From contig NZ_OY787457.1 of NCBI RefSeq assembly GCF_963678875.1, positions 310,001-374,000 of the forward strand: DNA of 64,000 bases, read 5' to 3'. This DNA is from an uncultured Hyphomonas sp. (GTDB lineage Bacteria > Pseudomonadota > Alphaproteobacteria > Caulobacterales > Hyphomonadaceae). Numbering within the stretch: position 1 is the first letter of the stretch; each line of letters starts with the position of its first letter. Below are positions 51,982 through 60,886 of the stretch, in pieces. Under the pieces are notes generated by a model. It did no database searches, was not told the origin of the DNA, and worked only from the letters and a program-made list of their open reading frames with translations. The translations under genes were made by a program, and so were the position numbers.

Positions 51982-54060
51982 GTGGAGACTACTAAACTTT
52001 TCGGGCTTTCGAACCCCACCGCGCTTCTGGCGATCGGCCTGATGATGGTCATCCTCGTGATGATCCTGCCGGTCCCGGCATGGGTCATGGACATCGGTCT
52101 GACCTGCTCGTTCGCCTTCGCGATTCTCATCTTCACCACGTCGATCTTCATCGAGAAGCCTCTGGATTTCTCGTCTTTCCCAAGTGTGCTGCTCGCCTCG
52201 CTGATCTTGCGTCTGGCCCTGAACGTGTCGTCGACCAAGCTGATCATCGGCGATGGTCATACGGGTACGGACGCTGCCGGCGGGGTGATCCAGGGCTTCG
52301 CCATGTTCATCATGGGCGGAAACCTGTTTGTGGGCCTCGTCGTGTTTGGTGTTCTGGTGATCGTGAACTTCATGGTCATCACCAAGGGTGCGGGACGTAT
52401 GGCCGAGGTCGGTGCCCGTTTCGCCCTCGATGCCATGCCGGGCAAGCAGCTCGCCATCGATTCTGACCTCGCGGTCGGCGCCATCAGCCATGAAGAGGCC
52501 AAGAAGCGCCGCCAGAAGGAACAGGAAGAAGCGGCCTTCCTCGGTTCGCTGGATGGTGCATCGAAATTCGTGAAGGGTGATGCGATTGCCGGCCTGCTGA
52601 TCACCGCGCTGAACCTGCTGGCGGGGATCGGTATTGGCCTGACCGTGCACAATCTCAGCTTCTCCGAAGCCCTGAGCAACTATTCGATCCTGACCGTCGG
52701 AGACGGCCTCGTCTCTCAGATCCCTGCGGTGATCGTTTCCGTCGCTGCGGCGCTGCTTCTGTCGAAGGGCAGGGAAGATGGCTCCATCGACCTTGCGCTG
52801 GTGGCCCAGCTTGGCGGCAACGCAGCAGCGCTTTTCATCGTCGCCGGCATCCTCGGCGTGTTTGCCCTGTTCCCGGGCCTGCCGTTTATCCCCTTCATGC
52901 TGGCAGCCGTCGGCTTCGCAACCGCCGCCTGGTTCATCCACCAGCAGCACCAGAAAGCCGAGGCCGACAAGGAACTGGCCCTCGAAGAGGAAGTCCCGGA
53001 ACCGGTCAAGTTTGGCGATTCCATCCACTCGGATGAGATCCACCTCGAAGTCGCGCCGGACCTCGTGAACCTCGTCCTGTTGGGAGACAACGGCTTCGAA
53101 AGCCGGATCCAGAAGATCCGGAGATATATCGCGGAGGAGTATGGCTTTGTTCTTCCGCCGATCCGGATGACGGACAATCCGATTCTGAAAAAGAACGAAT
53201 ACCGTATCCGGATTCAAGGCGTGCGGATCGATTCCGGCTTCCTGCGGCCTGGCTCTGTCCTGGCGCTTCTGGAAGACGATCAGCTGCCCCATCTCGATGG
53301 CGAGAAGGTCAAGGAGCCGGTCTACAAGGCCGCTGCACGCTGGCTCGCTTCCGGCAAGAAGCAGGAGCTGGCGGCCTCCGGCATTCCGGCGGTGGAGCCG
53401 ATCGAAGTGCTGGCCACGCACATGCTCGAAGTGATCCAGTCGAACTTCTCGCTGATCTTTACGCGCATGGTGATGCTCGACACGCTGGATGCGTTGACCA
53501 AGGTATCCGATCCGGACCGCGCCGCCTCGAACCGCCGCTTCCTGGACGAATACATCCCGGGCAAGGTCACGCCGGAGCTGCTGCTGTCGGTCATCCGGCT
53601 CCTTCTGGAAGAACGGGTATCCATCCGCAACCTGTTCCTCATCATCGAAACCCTGGCCGAAGCCAAGCAGGCCGGTGCCAACATCCAGCGGTCTGTGGAA
53701 ATGGTACGCCAGCGGCTCGCCTTCCAGATTGTCGACCGCCTGCAGGACGAGCAGGGGCGGTTGCCGCTGGTCCAGCTTTCCACCAACTGGGAACAGAAGT
53801 TTGCCCAGTATGAAGTCACCAATGAGAACGGCAACAGCGATATTGCGCTGCCGCCGGAACTGTTCGGCGAACTGACGAATTCGGTCCAGTCGAAACTGAA
53901 CGAAGCGGCCCGCAAGGGTGTGATCGCCTCTGTTGCAACCACATCCCGCCGGCGCCGCTTCCTGCAGACCGTGCTCGTCAGCAAAGGCATTCGCAATGCC
54001 GTGTTGGCGTATGAGGAAATCAACGCCAAGACGAAGCCGTACATCATCGGCGTTGTCTGA
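51982..54060 (+). CDS. flhA: Flagellar export gate protein FlhA
   Basis: 692 residues. N-terminal half has about eight membrane helices, the cytoplasmic FHIPEP-type loop (ALDAMPGKQLAIDSDLAVGA, then a charged EEAKKRRQKEQEEA segment), and the C-terminal half is the export platform (PIRMTDNPILKKNEYRIRIQ region; LEVIQSNFSLIFTRMVMLDT). Start GTG 51982, 8 nt after fliQ, with only a weak ribosome site. Its stop shares an A with the fliR start. Confidence 0.97.
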   Translation: METTKLFGLSNPTALLAIGLMMVILVMILPVPAWVMDIGLTCSFAFAILIFTTSIFIEKPLDFSSFPSVLLASLILRLALNVSSTKLIIGDGHTGTDAAGGVIQGFAMFIMGGNLFVGLVVFGVLVIVNFMVITKGAGRMAEVGARFALDAMPGKQLAIDSDLAVGAISHEEAKKRRQKEQEEAAFLGSLDGASKFVKGDAIAGLLITALNLLAGIGIGLTVHNLSFSEALSNYSILTVGDGLVSQIPAVIVSVAAALLLSKGREDGSIDLALVAQLGGNAAALFIVAGILGVFALFPGLPFIPFMLAAVGFATAAWFIHQQHQKAEADKELALEEEVPEPVKFGDSIHSDEIHLEVAPDLVNLVLLGDNGFESRIQKIRRYIAEEYGFVLPPIRMTDNPILKKNEYRIRIQGVRIDSGFLRPGSVLALLEDDQLPHLDGEKVKEPVYKAAARWLASGKKQELAASGIPAVEPIEVLATHMLEVIQSNFSLIFTRMVMLDTLDALTKVSDPDRAASNRRFLDEYIPGKVTPELLLSVIRLLLEERVSIRNLFLIIETLAEAKQAGANIQRSVEMVRQRLAFQIVDRLQDEQGRLPLVQLSTNWEQKFAQYEVTNENGNSDIALPPELFGELTNSVQSKLNEAARKGVIASVATTSRRRRFLQTVLVSKGIRNAVLAYEEINAKTKPYIIGVV

Positions 54061-54815
54061 TGTTGTTGGGCATGCCCGTCCCGGATGCGCTGTCCGCCTG
54101 GATCGCGCTGATGATGGTCATCGTTGCCCGTTTGAGCTTCATCATCTTCTTCATGCCAGGCATCGGTGAGCAGACAGTTCCGCTACAGATGCGGGTGATG
54201 ATCCTGCTGGCGCTTTCCGCCATGTTCTCGATTTCCGGCTTCATTGCGCCGCCGCCGACAGACTCCTTCGCGTCCTATGCAGGCGTCCTTGCGACGGAAG
54301 TGGCCATTGGGTTCTCGCTCGGCGTGGTACTCAGGGTAACGATCTGGATGCTCAGCATCGCCGGCACAGTGATCTCGCAGTCCATCGGCCTGTCGCAACT
54401 CCTGGGAATTGCGCTGGAACATGAACAGCAGACGATGACGGCGAACCTGCTGTCGATGGCTGGCGCTGCGTTGTTGCTCTCCGCGGATTTCCACATCAAG
54501 GCCATCGCCAGCCTGTTGCGTCTCTACACGGATGTGCCGATTGGGGCGCTGGAGGCGATGAACCAGGACATGCTGGTCCAGGCATTTCTCTCCGCCTTTG
54601 GCCTTGCCATCATGCTGGCCTGGCCCTTCGTGGCGGTGAACCTCCTGTACAATATCTGCCTTGGCTTCATCAACAAGGCGCTGCCCTCGCTGATGGTCGC
54701 CTTCGTCGGTGCGCCGCTGATGATTGGCGCCGGCATCATCCTGCTCGCTCTGTCGGTCATGGGCCTGCTGGTGGTGTGGGAAGGCCGTATTCCTGATATC
54801 GTGGTCTGGCAGTGA
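54060..54815 (+). CDS. fliR: Flagellar export gate protein FliR
   Basis: 251 residues, six hydrophobic segments. LSFIIFFMPGIGEQTVPLQM, SLGVVLRVTIWMLSIAGTVI and VNLLYNICLGFINKALPSLM match FliR. Completes the FliPQR channel. Start overlaps the flhA stop as TGATG. Confidence 0.95.
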   Translation: MLLGMPVPDALSAWIALMMVIVARLSFIIFFMPGIGEQTVPLQMRVMILLALSAMFSISGFIAPPPTDSFASYAGVLATEVAIGFSLGVVLRVTIWMLSIAGTVISQSIGLSQLLGIALEHEQQTMTANLLSMAGAALLLSADFHIKAIASLLRLYTDVPIGALEAMNQDMLVQAFLSAFGLAIMLAWPFVAVNLLYNICLGFINKALPSLMVAFVGAPLMIGAGIILLALSVMGLLVVWEGRIPDIVVWQ

Positions 54816-54823
54816 GGTAGACC

Positions 54824-55900
54824 ATGGCCGAGCAGGACACGGACAGCGGCGAAAAGGAATTCGAAGCCACCGAGCAGCGCCGCCAGCAGGCGCGCGAGGA
54901 AGGTAATGTTCCGCAGTCCAAGGAGGCCAACACGCTGGCGCTGATCGTTGCCACGATGGTGGCGGCTGTGGTGCTGCAGACGGCGATTGGCACCTCCGTG
55001 TTCCAGGACTTTTCGTCCATGCTTTACCACGCCGATGCCTTCTCCGAGGACATCTTCGATTCCGGGGGCGCCGAGACGCGCAGCTGGCTCTCGGCCACGC
55101 TGATCAAGTTCTCCCCGGTCCTGCTGATCCTGGGGGCGATTGTCATGCTGGCGCTCGTTGCCCAGCGGTCCATATCCTTCTCCGCCAAGAAAGTGCAGGC
55201 GGACCCGAAAAAACTGTCGCCCGTCGAAAACCTGAAGAAGAAATACGGCGCCAAAGGTCTGCTCGATTTCCTGAAGGACACAGTAAAGCTGACCTTCGCA
55301 GCCACGATTGCCGTCGTCTTCCTCATCCAGCTCGCACAGGACTATTACGCCTCCAGCGCCATCCAGCAGGGCCAGTTCGCCGAATTCACCTTCAGCCAGG
55401 TGCTGAAGCTGATCTTCTGGTTCCTGTTGTTTCAGGCTGTCCTTGCCGCGATTGACCTGCCGCTCCAGCGCCGTCTGCACGCCAATCAGCTGAAGATGAC
55501 GCGCGAGGAGATGAAAAAGGAACTGAAACAGTCCGAAGGCGACCCGCAGCTGAAACAACAGCGGCGTCAAAAGGCGCAGAAGATCACCCGTGGCCAGATG
55601 CTGACCAATGTGAAGGACGCCACGGTCGTCATGGTCAACCCGGAACATTACGCCGTGGCTCTGAAATGGGATCCGGAATCCAGCAAGGCGCCGGTGTGCG
55701 TGGCCAAGGGCGTCGACCATCTCGCCGCGCGCATTCGCGAAGTGGCGACCGCCAACAATGTGCCGATCTACCGCGACCCGCCGGCGGCGCGATCCATGTA
55801 CGGCCTGGTCGAGGTAGACGAGGAAATCCGGCCCGAACACTTCGCCGCCGTAGCTGCCGCAATCAATTTCGTCGAGCGCGTGAAAAGGCACATGGAGTAG
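54824..55900 (+). CDS. flhB: Flagellar export switch protein FlhB (NPEH variant)
   Basis: 358 residues: basic N-terminus (EKEFEATEQRRQQAREEGNV), four membrane helices, linker and C-terminal switch domain. The autocleavage motif, normally NPTH, reads N-P-E-H at residues 272-275 (codons 55637-55648, MVNPEHYAVALKW). Asn and Pro are kept, so cleavage is probably still possible. Controls the hook-to-filament substrate switch together with FliK. TGAGGTAG precedes the ATG. Confidence 0.94.
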   Translation: MAEQDTDSGEKEFEATEQRRQQAREEGNVPQSKEANTLALIVATMVAAVVLQTAIGTSVFQDFSSMLYHADAFSEDIFDSGGAETRSWLSATLIKFSPVLLILGAIVMLALVAQRSISFSAKKVQADPKKLSPVENLKKKYGAKGLLDFLKDTVKLTFAATIAVVFLIQLAQDYYASSAIQQGQFAEFTFSQVLKLIFWFLLFQAVLAAIDLPLQRRLHANQLKMTREEMKKELKQSEGDPQLKQQRRQKAQKITRGQMLTNVKDATVVMVNPEHYAVALKWDPESSKAPVCVAKGVDHLAARIREVATANNVPIYRDPPAARSMYGLVEVDEEIRPEHFAAVAAAINFVERVKRHME

Positions 55901-55903
55901 GGG

Positions 55904-56239
55904 ATGGCGCAGAAAGGCCCACCCTTGCAGAAGCTCGTCGCCCTCAAACGCCAGCGGGCCGAGCAGGACATGCTGAGCGCCCAGCAGGAGTTGACGGCCC
56001 TGAAAACAGAATTGAAACGCTTGGAGACAGACCTCGCTGCCCTCAATGGCGAAGCGGGCGGGATCGAGTCCCATATCCTGTCTTATGAGCATGGCTACGC
56101 GCAGCGCCAGACTTTCGCCATCCAGGCCTGCCGCGCAAAGATCGCGGAGAAGGAAACCGACTTCACCGCCGCCCGCGACGCCCTGAAACGCGCCTTCGAC
56201 TCAGAGGAACGCCTGCGCAGGGAGGCCAGCCGGCCCTGA
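55904..56239 (+). CDS. fliJ: FliJ-like flagellar export protein
   Basis: 111 residues forming one antiparallel coiled coil (LVALKRQRAEQDMLSAQQEL; RAKIAEKETDFTAARDALKR), the shape of FliJ, which sits in the FliI ring. Start 4 nt after flhB. Sequence resemblance is weak, as always in this family; context makes FliJ the best reading. The stop codon lies inside the left copy of a 36-bp direct repeat. Confidence 0.7.
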   Translation: MAQKGPPLQKLVALKRQRAEQDMLSAQQELTALKTELKRLETDLAALNGEAGGIESHILSYEHGYAQRQTFAIQACRAKIAEKETDFTAARDALKRAFDSEERLRREASRP

Positions 56240-56270
56240 CCCTGTAGCTTGATCTTTGACGGCAGGTTCG
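56235..56270 (+). repeat. 36-bp direct repeat, left copy
   Basis: Shares 33 of 36 bases with 58176-58211 (core GCTTGATCTTTGACGG). It begins at the end of fliJ. The two copies bracket azoR and lysR. The gap 56271-56406 that follows shows no gene or hairpin. Confidence 0.85.
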
Positions 56271-56406
56271 AGCCCCACTTTACGGGATGTTGAACGGCAA
56301 CCCCTTGCCCATCTTGTGAAAAAGCAGCTCCAAACAGAAGCCATGGGAGGTGCAGCTCCGTTCTTTGTGCAAATTAAGCACCAAGCATCGCTCTCATGGC
56401 GGCACT

Positions 56407-57090
56407 TTAAGGGGCAGGCACGCAGTCGTTTGTTTCGCAGACCTGTCCGAACCGACGTGCCAATGCGCGTGTTGCATCTTTTGCCGCGATGACCGAACGG
56501 TCATGCCGTGCGTCCTTGAACTCCTGATATTCGATGGCGACCGTCTGGATGTTCGCCGAATTGACGCCGAAGTAGTGAGCGCAGGCGGCGATTGCGGGAT
56601 CCAATGCGTTCAAGTGCGCCCGCGGCCCGCCAGGTTCAAATCCGAACTCGCCACGTGACGACAGCACGACCAGATGTTTGCCCTTCAGGATCGGTTCGAT
56701 CGGGAAATCGCCACGCGCCAGATCAAAAGAGAAGGTCCGGCCGATCCTTGCAATGTGATCAATCCAGCCTTTCAACGCGGCAGGCATCCCGTAATTGTAC
56801 ATCGGAGCACCCAGTACGATGATGTCCGCAGCCACGACCTCGTCGATCAGTGCATCGGAAAGTGTCAGCCGCTCGGTCATCCAGTCTTCGCGTGCTTCAG
56901 GCGGGGTAAAGGCCGCGTGGATAAAGCGGTGATCAATGGCCGGAATGGGCTCTTGCCCGATATCGCGGCTAATTAACTTTGCATCCGGATTGGCATGCAG
57001 GAATTCGTTCGTGAACAGCGTTGTCAGCATACGTGTCAGGGAGCGGTCAGGCTGTTGCGCGCTGGCGTCGATGCGAAGCAGGGTCGTCAT
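56407..57090 (-). CDS. azoR: FMN-dependent NADH azoreductase
   Basis: 227 residues of the flavodoxin-like AzoR/NQO family. TLLRIDASAQQPDRSLTRML at the N-terminus, PMYNYGMPAALKGWIDHIAR (FMN-binding motif, residues about 95-115), and LVVLSSRGEFGFEPGGPRAH. Reduces quinones and azo compounds with NAD(P)H. ATG 57090 is preceded by AGGAGA; an ATG at 57132 would overlap the divergent control region. Divergent from lysR, which probably controls it. Confidence 0.92.
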   Translation of the reverse strand: MTTLLRIDASAQQPDRSLTRMLTTLFTNEFLHANPDAKLISRDIGQEPIPAIDHRFIHAAFTPPEAREDWMTERLTLSDALIDEVVAADIIVLGAPMYNYGMPAALKGWIDHIARIGRTFSFDLARGDFPIEPILKGKHLVVLSSRGEFGFEPGGPRAHLNALDPAIAACAHYFGVNSANIQTVAIEYQEFKDARHDRSVIAAKDATRALARRFGQVCETNDCVPAP

Positions 57091-57152
57091 GGTATTCTCC
57101 TGTGTGGGGGCGATTTCTCCCCGTCGCGGCAAGAGCTAACAGCCGTGAAAAT

Positions 57153-57197
57153 CTTTGGCCAAAGCGAATATTTCAGGCATAGGGTGAATGAGATTCA
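57153..57197. promoter_or_regulatory. LysR-type operator candidates between azoR and lysR
   Basis: CTTTGGCCAAAG (57153-57164) is a perfect 12-bp palindrome. TGAAT-GAG-ATTCA (57185-57197) is a dyad with the T-N11-A form typical of LysR boxes. Both lie between the azoR start (57090) and lysR start (57214). Confidence 0.5.
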
Positions 57198-57213
57198 TCT
57201 TGTGAGGCCGCCC

Positions 57214-58101
57214 ATGCGCAAACTTCCTCCTCTGCATGCCCTGCGTGCCTTTGAGGCCGCCGCGCGGCATCTGCATTTTGCCCGCGCCGCAGACGAGCTT
57301 GGCCTGACGCCGACCGCGATCAGCCATCAGGTACGGCAACTCGAAGCGATCCTCGGCGTGGAATTGTTCCACCGTTTTCCGCGCCCCGTACGGTTGTCTG
57401 CGGCGGGGGAGAAGCTGTTTCCGGTTCTGCGCGCGGCGCTGGACCAGATTGCAGGTACTATCGATCATCTGACAGTCACCACGTCCGAGGCACCGCTGCG
57501 CCTGTCTGTGACGATGGCCTTTGCCAGCCGCTGGTTGATGTCGCGACTGCCGCGTCTGCGGGCAGATACCGGCATGAACATTATAGTCGAAGCCGCCGAC
57601 CTGCCCGCTGACCTGCATGCGTCGGATATCGACATGGCAATCCGTTATGCCGGGCAGCCCGATGGTCAAGCGGAATGGTACCCGCTGTTTGCTGATGCGA
57701 TCATACCGGTCTGCGCGCCGGATTTGGTCAACACGACGCCGCCGTTGACGCCGAATGACATTCTATCGCTACCCTTGCTGCATTACCGTTGGAAATCCGC
57801 TTCAAGCAACGCACCCAGTTGGGACCGCTGGCACGCCCATGCCGAGGCCAAAGGACCGCTGCCCGCCGTAACGCAACGCTTTTCCGAAGAAATCCACGCG
57901 ATTGACGCGGCGGTGTCTGGACAGGGCGCAGCGCTGGCCTCGCAGCACTTGGTAGCGGACCTGCTGAAGGCGGGCCGGCTCGTGCAACTGTCCGGCATCG
58001 CCTTGCCCGGCCTGACCTATTGGGCGGTGTTCCTGCCTACCCATCCCCATAAGGATCGTTTGGAGCATCTGTTGAGCTGCCTCCGGCACCAAAGCGGATG
58101 A
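57214..58101 (+). CDS. LysR-family transcriptional regulator (GcvA-like)
   Basis: 295 residues. Winged helix-turn-helix in the first 65 (PPLHALRAFEAAARHLHFAR; DELGLTPTAISHQVRQLE), then a substrate-binding domain (LRLSVTMAFASRWLMSRLPR). ATG 57214 is the normal start; a frame opening at 56995 would run through azoR. Likely regulator of azoR. The inducer is unknown. Confidence 0.92.
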   Translation: MRKLPPLHALRAFEAAARHLHFARAADELGLTPTAISHQVRQLEAILGVELFHRFPRPVRLSAAGEKLFPVLRAALDQIAGTIDHLTVTTSEAPLRLSVTMAFASRWLMSRLPRLRADTGMNIIVEAADLPADLHASDIDMAIRYAGQPDGQAEWYPLFADAIIPVCAPDLVNTTPPLTPNDILSLPLLHYRWKSASSNAPSWDRWHAHAEAKGPLPAVTQRFSEEIHAIDAAVSGQGAALASQHLVADLLKAGRLVQLSGIALPGLTYWAVFLPTHPHKDRLEHLLSCLRHQSG

Positions 58102-58175
58102 CAATTCCGGCGCTGTCGGCTTTTCGCTGGAAACGGCTCGCAGGTGTCTGCGCAATCGCCGGGAAGGCGGTTGGT

Positions 58176-58211
58176 CCTGACCCTGCAGCTTGATCTTTGA
58201 CGGCCGGATCG
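58176..58211 (+). repeat. 36-bp direct repeat, right copy
   Basis: Right-hand partner of 56235-56270, differing at three positions. It ends 14 nt before the dusA start and probably holds the original dusA leader. No transposase or inverted ends are visible. Confidence 0.85.
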
Positions 58212-58225
58212 CCACAAGACCGCTC

Positions 58226-59200
58226 ATGCTCGACTATCGTTTCTCCACTGCGCCCATGATGGATTGGACTGACCGGCATTGCCGGGCGTTTCACCGGTGC
58301 CTGTCCAAACGCGCCTTGCTGTGGACGGAGATGGTGACGGCGGATGCGGTGCTCCATGGCGACCGTCAGCGCCTGATCGGCTTCAGTGAAGCAGAGCACC
58401 CCGTCGTGCTTCAGCTTGGCGGCAGCGAGCCGCAGAAGCTGGCCGAGGCAGCGCGCATCGCTGAAGGCTTCGGCTATGACGAGGTGAACCTCAATTGCGG
58501 CTGTCCGTCGGAACGCGTGCAGTCTGGTGCATTCGGCGCCTGCCTGATGGCGGAGCCGGACCTGGTTGCGGATTGTGTGGCCGCGATGAAGTCGGCCGTC
58601 TCCATTCCGGTGACCGTGAAGTGCCGCATCGCGATCGACGATTTGCCAGCGCGCGAGACGCTGTTCACCTTTGTCGAAAAGGTCTCTGCGGCTGGGTGTG
58701 AAATTTTCACCGTCCACGCCCGCAAGGCCTGGTTGAAGGGCCTGTCGCCGAAAGAGAACCGGGACATCCCACCGCTCGATTACGACCTCGTAGGCGATTT
58801 GAAAGCGGCCCGTCCGGACCTGACGATCATCCTGAATGGCGGAATTCCCGACATTTCTGCGTGTACGGAGCATTTGCGGCGGTTCGATGGCGTCATGCTT
58901 GGCCGCGCAGCCTACCAGACACCGGCCCTCCTGGGCGAAGTCGACGCGGTGCTGTTTGGCGAAGGGGAGGTCTGCTCGCCCTTCGAAGCGCTGGAAGCTT
59001 ACCGCCCTTACATGGCGGCGCGTCTGGAGGAGGGCGTCGGCTTGCACGGCATGACGCGGCACATGCTGGGCCTGTTCAATGGACAGCCGGGCGCGCGCCA
59101 CTGGCGGCGTACCTTGTCAGAGCGGGCGCCGAGGGCCGGGGCGGGGCTTGAAGTGCTGGATGCTGCCCTGGAAGCCGTCAAAGATCGCGCCCCTGCGTAG
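58226..59200 (+). CDS. dusA: tRNA-dihydrouridine synthase A
   Basis: 324 residues. FMN TIM barrel: STAPMMDWTDRHCRAFHRCL, NLNCGCPSERVQSGAFGACL with the catalytic Cys, and ARKAWLKGLSPKENRDIPPL, the DusA-specific segment. Reduces U20/U20a in tRNA. ATG 58226 is chosen over a TTG at 58190, which lies in the repeat. Transcribed alone. Confidence 0.95.
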   Translation: MLDYRFSTAPMMDWTDRHCRAFHRCLSKRALLWTEMVTADAVLHGDRQRLIGFSEAEHPVVLQLGGSEPQKLAEAARIAEGFGYDEVNLNCGCPSERVQSGAFGACLMAEPDLVADCVAAMKSAVSIPVTVKCRIAIDDLPARETLFTFVEKVSAAGCEIFTVHARKAWLKGLSPKENRDIPPLDYDLVGDLKAARPDLTIILNGGIPDISACTEHLRRFDGVMLGRAAYQTPALLGEVDAVLFGEGEVCSPFEALEAYRPYMAARLEEGVGLHGMTRHMLGLFNGQPGARHWRRTLSERAPRAGAGLEVLDAALEAVKDRAPA

Positions 59201-59272
59201 CCGTTAATTTTTGTTCTTTATTTGTTCTCGCTCGCGTGTTAACGCTTTTCCCGCTGGAAGGGAAACGGGGCG

Positions 59273-60820
59273 ATGGTCTGCAGGGTCACCACATTTGCAT
59301 TTGAGGGTGTCGAGGCGCAGCCCGTAGACGTGCAGGTGCAACTCACGGGCGGAAATCCGAATTTTCATATTGTCGGTTTGCCGGACAAGGCGGTGGGTGA
59401 AAGCCGGGAGCGCGTGCGTGCGGCGTTTGCGTCGCTCGGGCTCGCCCTCCCGCCGAAGCGGGTGATTGTGAACCTCGCCCCTGCAGACTTGCCCAAAGAG
59501 GGCAGCCATTACGATCTCGCCATTGCGCTTGCCATGTTGGCAATCATGGGGGTGATCCCGGCCGACCAGCTGGAAGGTTATGCAGCCATCGGGGAGCTGT
59601 CGCTCGATGGCGGTCTGGGCGAGACGGTCGGCGTGTTGCCTGCGGCCATGGCGGCAGAGTCGATGGATTTGCGCCTGATCTGTCCGGAGGTTTGCGGCGC
59701 GGAAGCGGCCTGGGCGGGCGGGAGTGTGGTTGCGGCGCGCAGCCTGATCGCCCTGATCAATCATTTCACCGGGCGCGAAGCGATTGGCAGCCCGAAGGCG
59801 GGCTTGCTGGCGGAACCGCCACCCGGCCCGGATCTCAGGGATGTGAAAGGACAGGAGGGCGCCAAGCGCGTGCTGGAGATTGCCGCGGCGGGCGGGCACA
59901 ACCTCCTGTTCTGTGGCCCACCTGGATCAGGCAAGTCGATGCTCGCCCAGCGCCTGCCGGGCCTGTTGCCGCCGCTCAGCGCGCGGGAATTGCTGGAAGT
60001 CTCGCAGATCCAGTCGATTTCAGGCCTGCTGGAACGGGGGCGCCTGTCGCGGACCAGACCGTTCCGGGCGCCGCACCATTCGGCCTCCATGGCGGCGCTG
60101 GTGGGTGGCGGGATCAAGGCAAAACCGGGGGAGGTCTCGCTCGCCCATCACGGCGTCCTTTTCCTCGATGAGTTGCCGGAATTTCCGGCCCATGTACTGG
60201 ATAGCCTGCGCCAGCCGCTGGAGGCGGGCGAAGCGGTGGTTGCCAGGGCCAACCGGCACGTGCGTTACCCGGCACGGTTCCAGCTGATCGCGGCGATGAA
60301 CCCCTGCCGCTGCGGCGGCGGACCGGGCGCGGCGGCCTGCACCCGCGGGCCGAAATGCGCGCAGCAATATCAATCGCGCCTATCCGGTCCTTTCCTCGAC
60401 CGGATTGACCTTTACTACGACACCCCGCCCGTCACGGCTGTGGACCTCGCCTTGCCGCCGCCTGCGGAAGGCACTGCCGAAGCCCGGGCTCGGGTAGCAG
60501 CGGCGCGGGATATCCAGGCAGACCGGTTCGGGGAGACGGGCGACGACACACGGCGCCCGGTCAATGCCGATGCACCCTTGCCGGAACTGGAGCAGGTCGC
60601 CCGGCCGGATGATTCCGGTGCCGCCTTGCTGGCCGATGCCGCAGGGAGGCTGAACCTGACTGCCCGGGGCTATTCCCGCGTGTTGAAAGTGGCCCGGACC
60701 ATTGCGGATCTCGACGGATCAGAAGGTGTACGCCGCGTACATATTGCCGAAGCGCTCTCCTATCGCCAGCGCCCTGCCGGGCAGGGGGAAGGTGTCAATG
60801 CGCAGGCCATGGCCCGTTAG
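59273..60820 (+). CDS. ComM/YifB-family Mg-chelatase-like AAA+ ATPase
   Basis: 515 residues. N-terminal Lon-like domain (VQVQLTGGNPNFHIVGLPDK), AAA+ core with Walker A GPPGSGKSM and Walker B LFLDELPEF, a Cys-rich segment (CRCGGGPGAAACTRGPKCAQ), and the C-terminal Mg-chelatase-like domain (RGYSRVLKVARTIADLDGSE). ComM drives branch migration during DNA uptake in transforming bacteria. Two TTAA motifs (59204, 59239) lie upstream. Transcribed alone. Confidence 0.92.
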   Translation: MVCRVTTFAFEGVEAQPVDVQVQLTGGNPNFHIVGLPDKAVGESRERVRAAFASLGLALPPKRVIVNLAPADLPKEGSHYDLAIALAMLAIMGVIPADQLEGYAAIGELSLDGGLGETVGVLPAAMAAESMDLRLICPEVCGAEAAWAGGSVVAARSLIALINHFTGREAIGSPKAGLLAEPPPGPDLRDVKGQEGAKRVLEIAAAGGHNLLFCGPPGSGKSMLAQRLPGLLPPLSARELLEVSQIQSISGLLERGRLSRTRPFRAPHHSASMAALVGGGIKAKPGEVSLAHHGVLFLDELPEFPAHVLDSLRQPLEAGEAVVARANRHVRYPARFQLIAAMNPCRCGGGPGAAACTRGPKCAQQYQSRLSGPFLDRIDLYYDTPPVTAVDLALPPPAEGTAEARARVAAARDIQADRFGETGDDTRRPVNADAPLPELEQVARPDDSGAALLADAAGRLNLTARGYSRVLKVARTIADLDGSEGVRRVHIAEALSYRQRPAGQGEGVNAQAMAR

Positions 60821-60886
60821 CGAAACGGCCGCGAAACCTGCCGGCGATTTAAACAAATCCTAAAGCGTCTGTTGCAGGATGCCGTC

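Noticed and set aside
51946..53421. 491-codon minus-strand frame opposite flhA
   Set aside because: Charged low-quality sequence, shadow of flhA.
56235..58211. Insertion sequence or CRISPR explanation for the 36-bp repeats
   Set aside because: No transposase, no terminal inverted repeats, only two copies about 1.9 kb apart.
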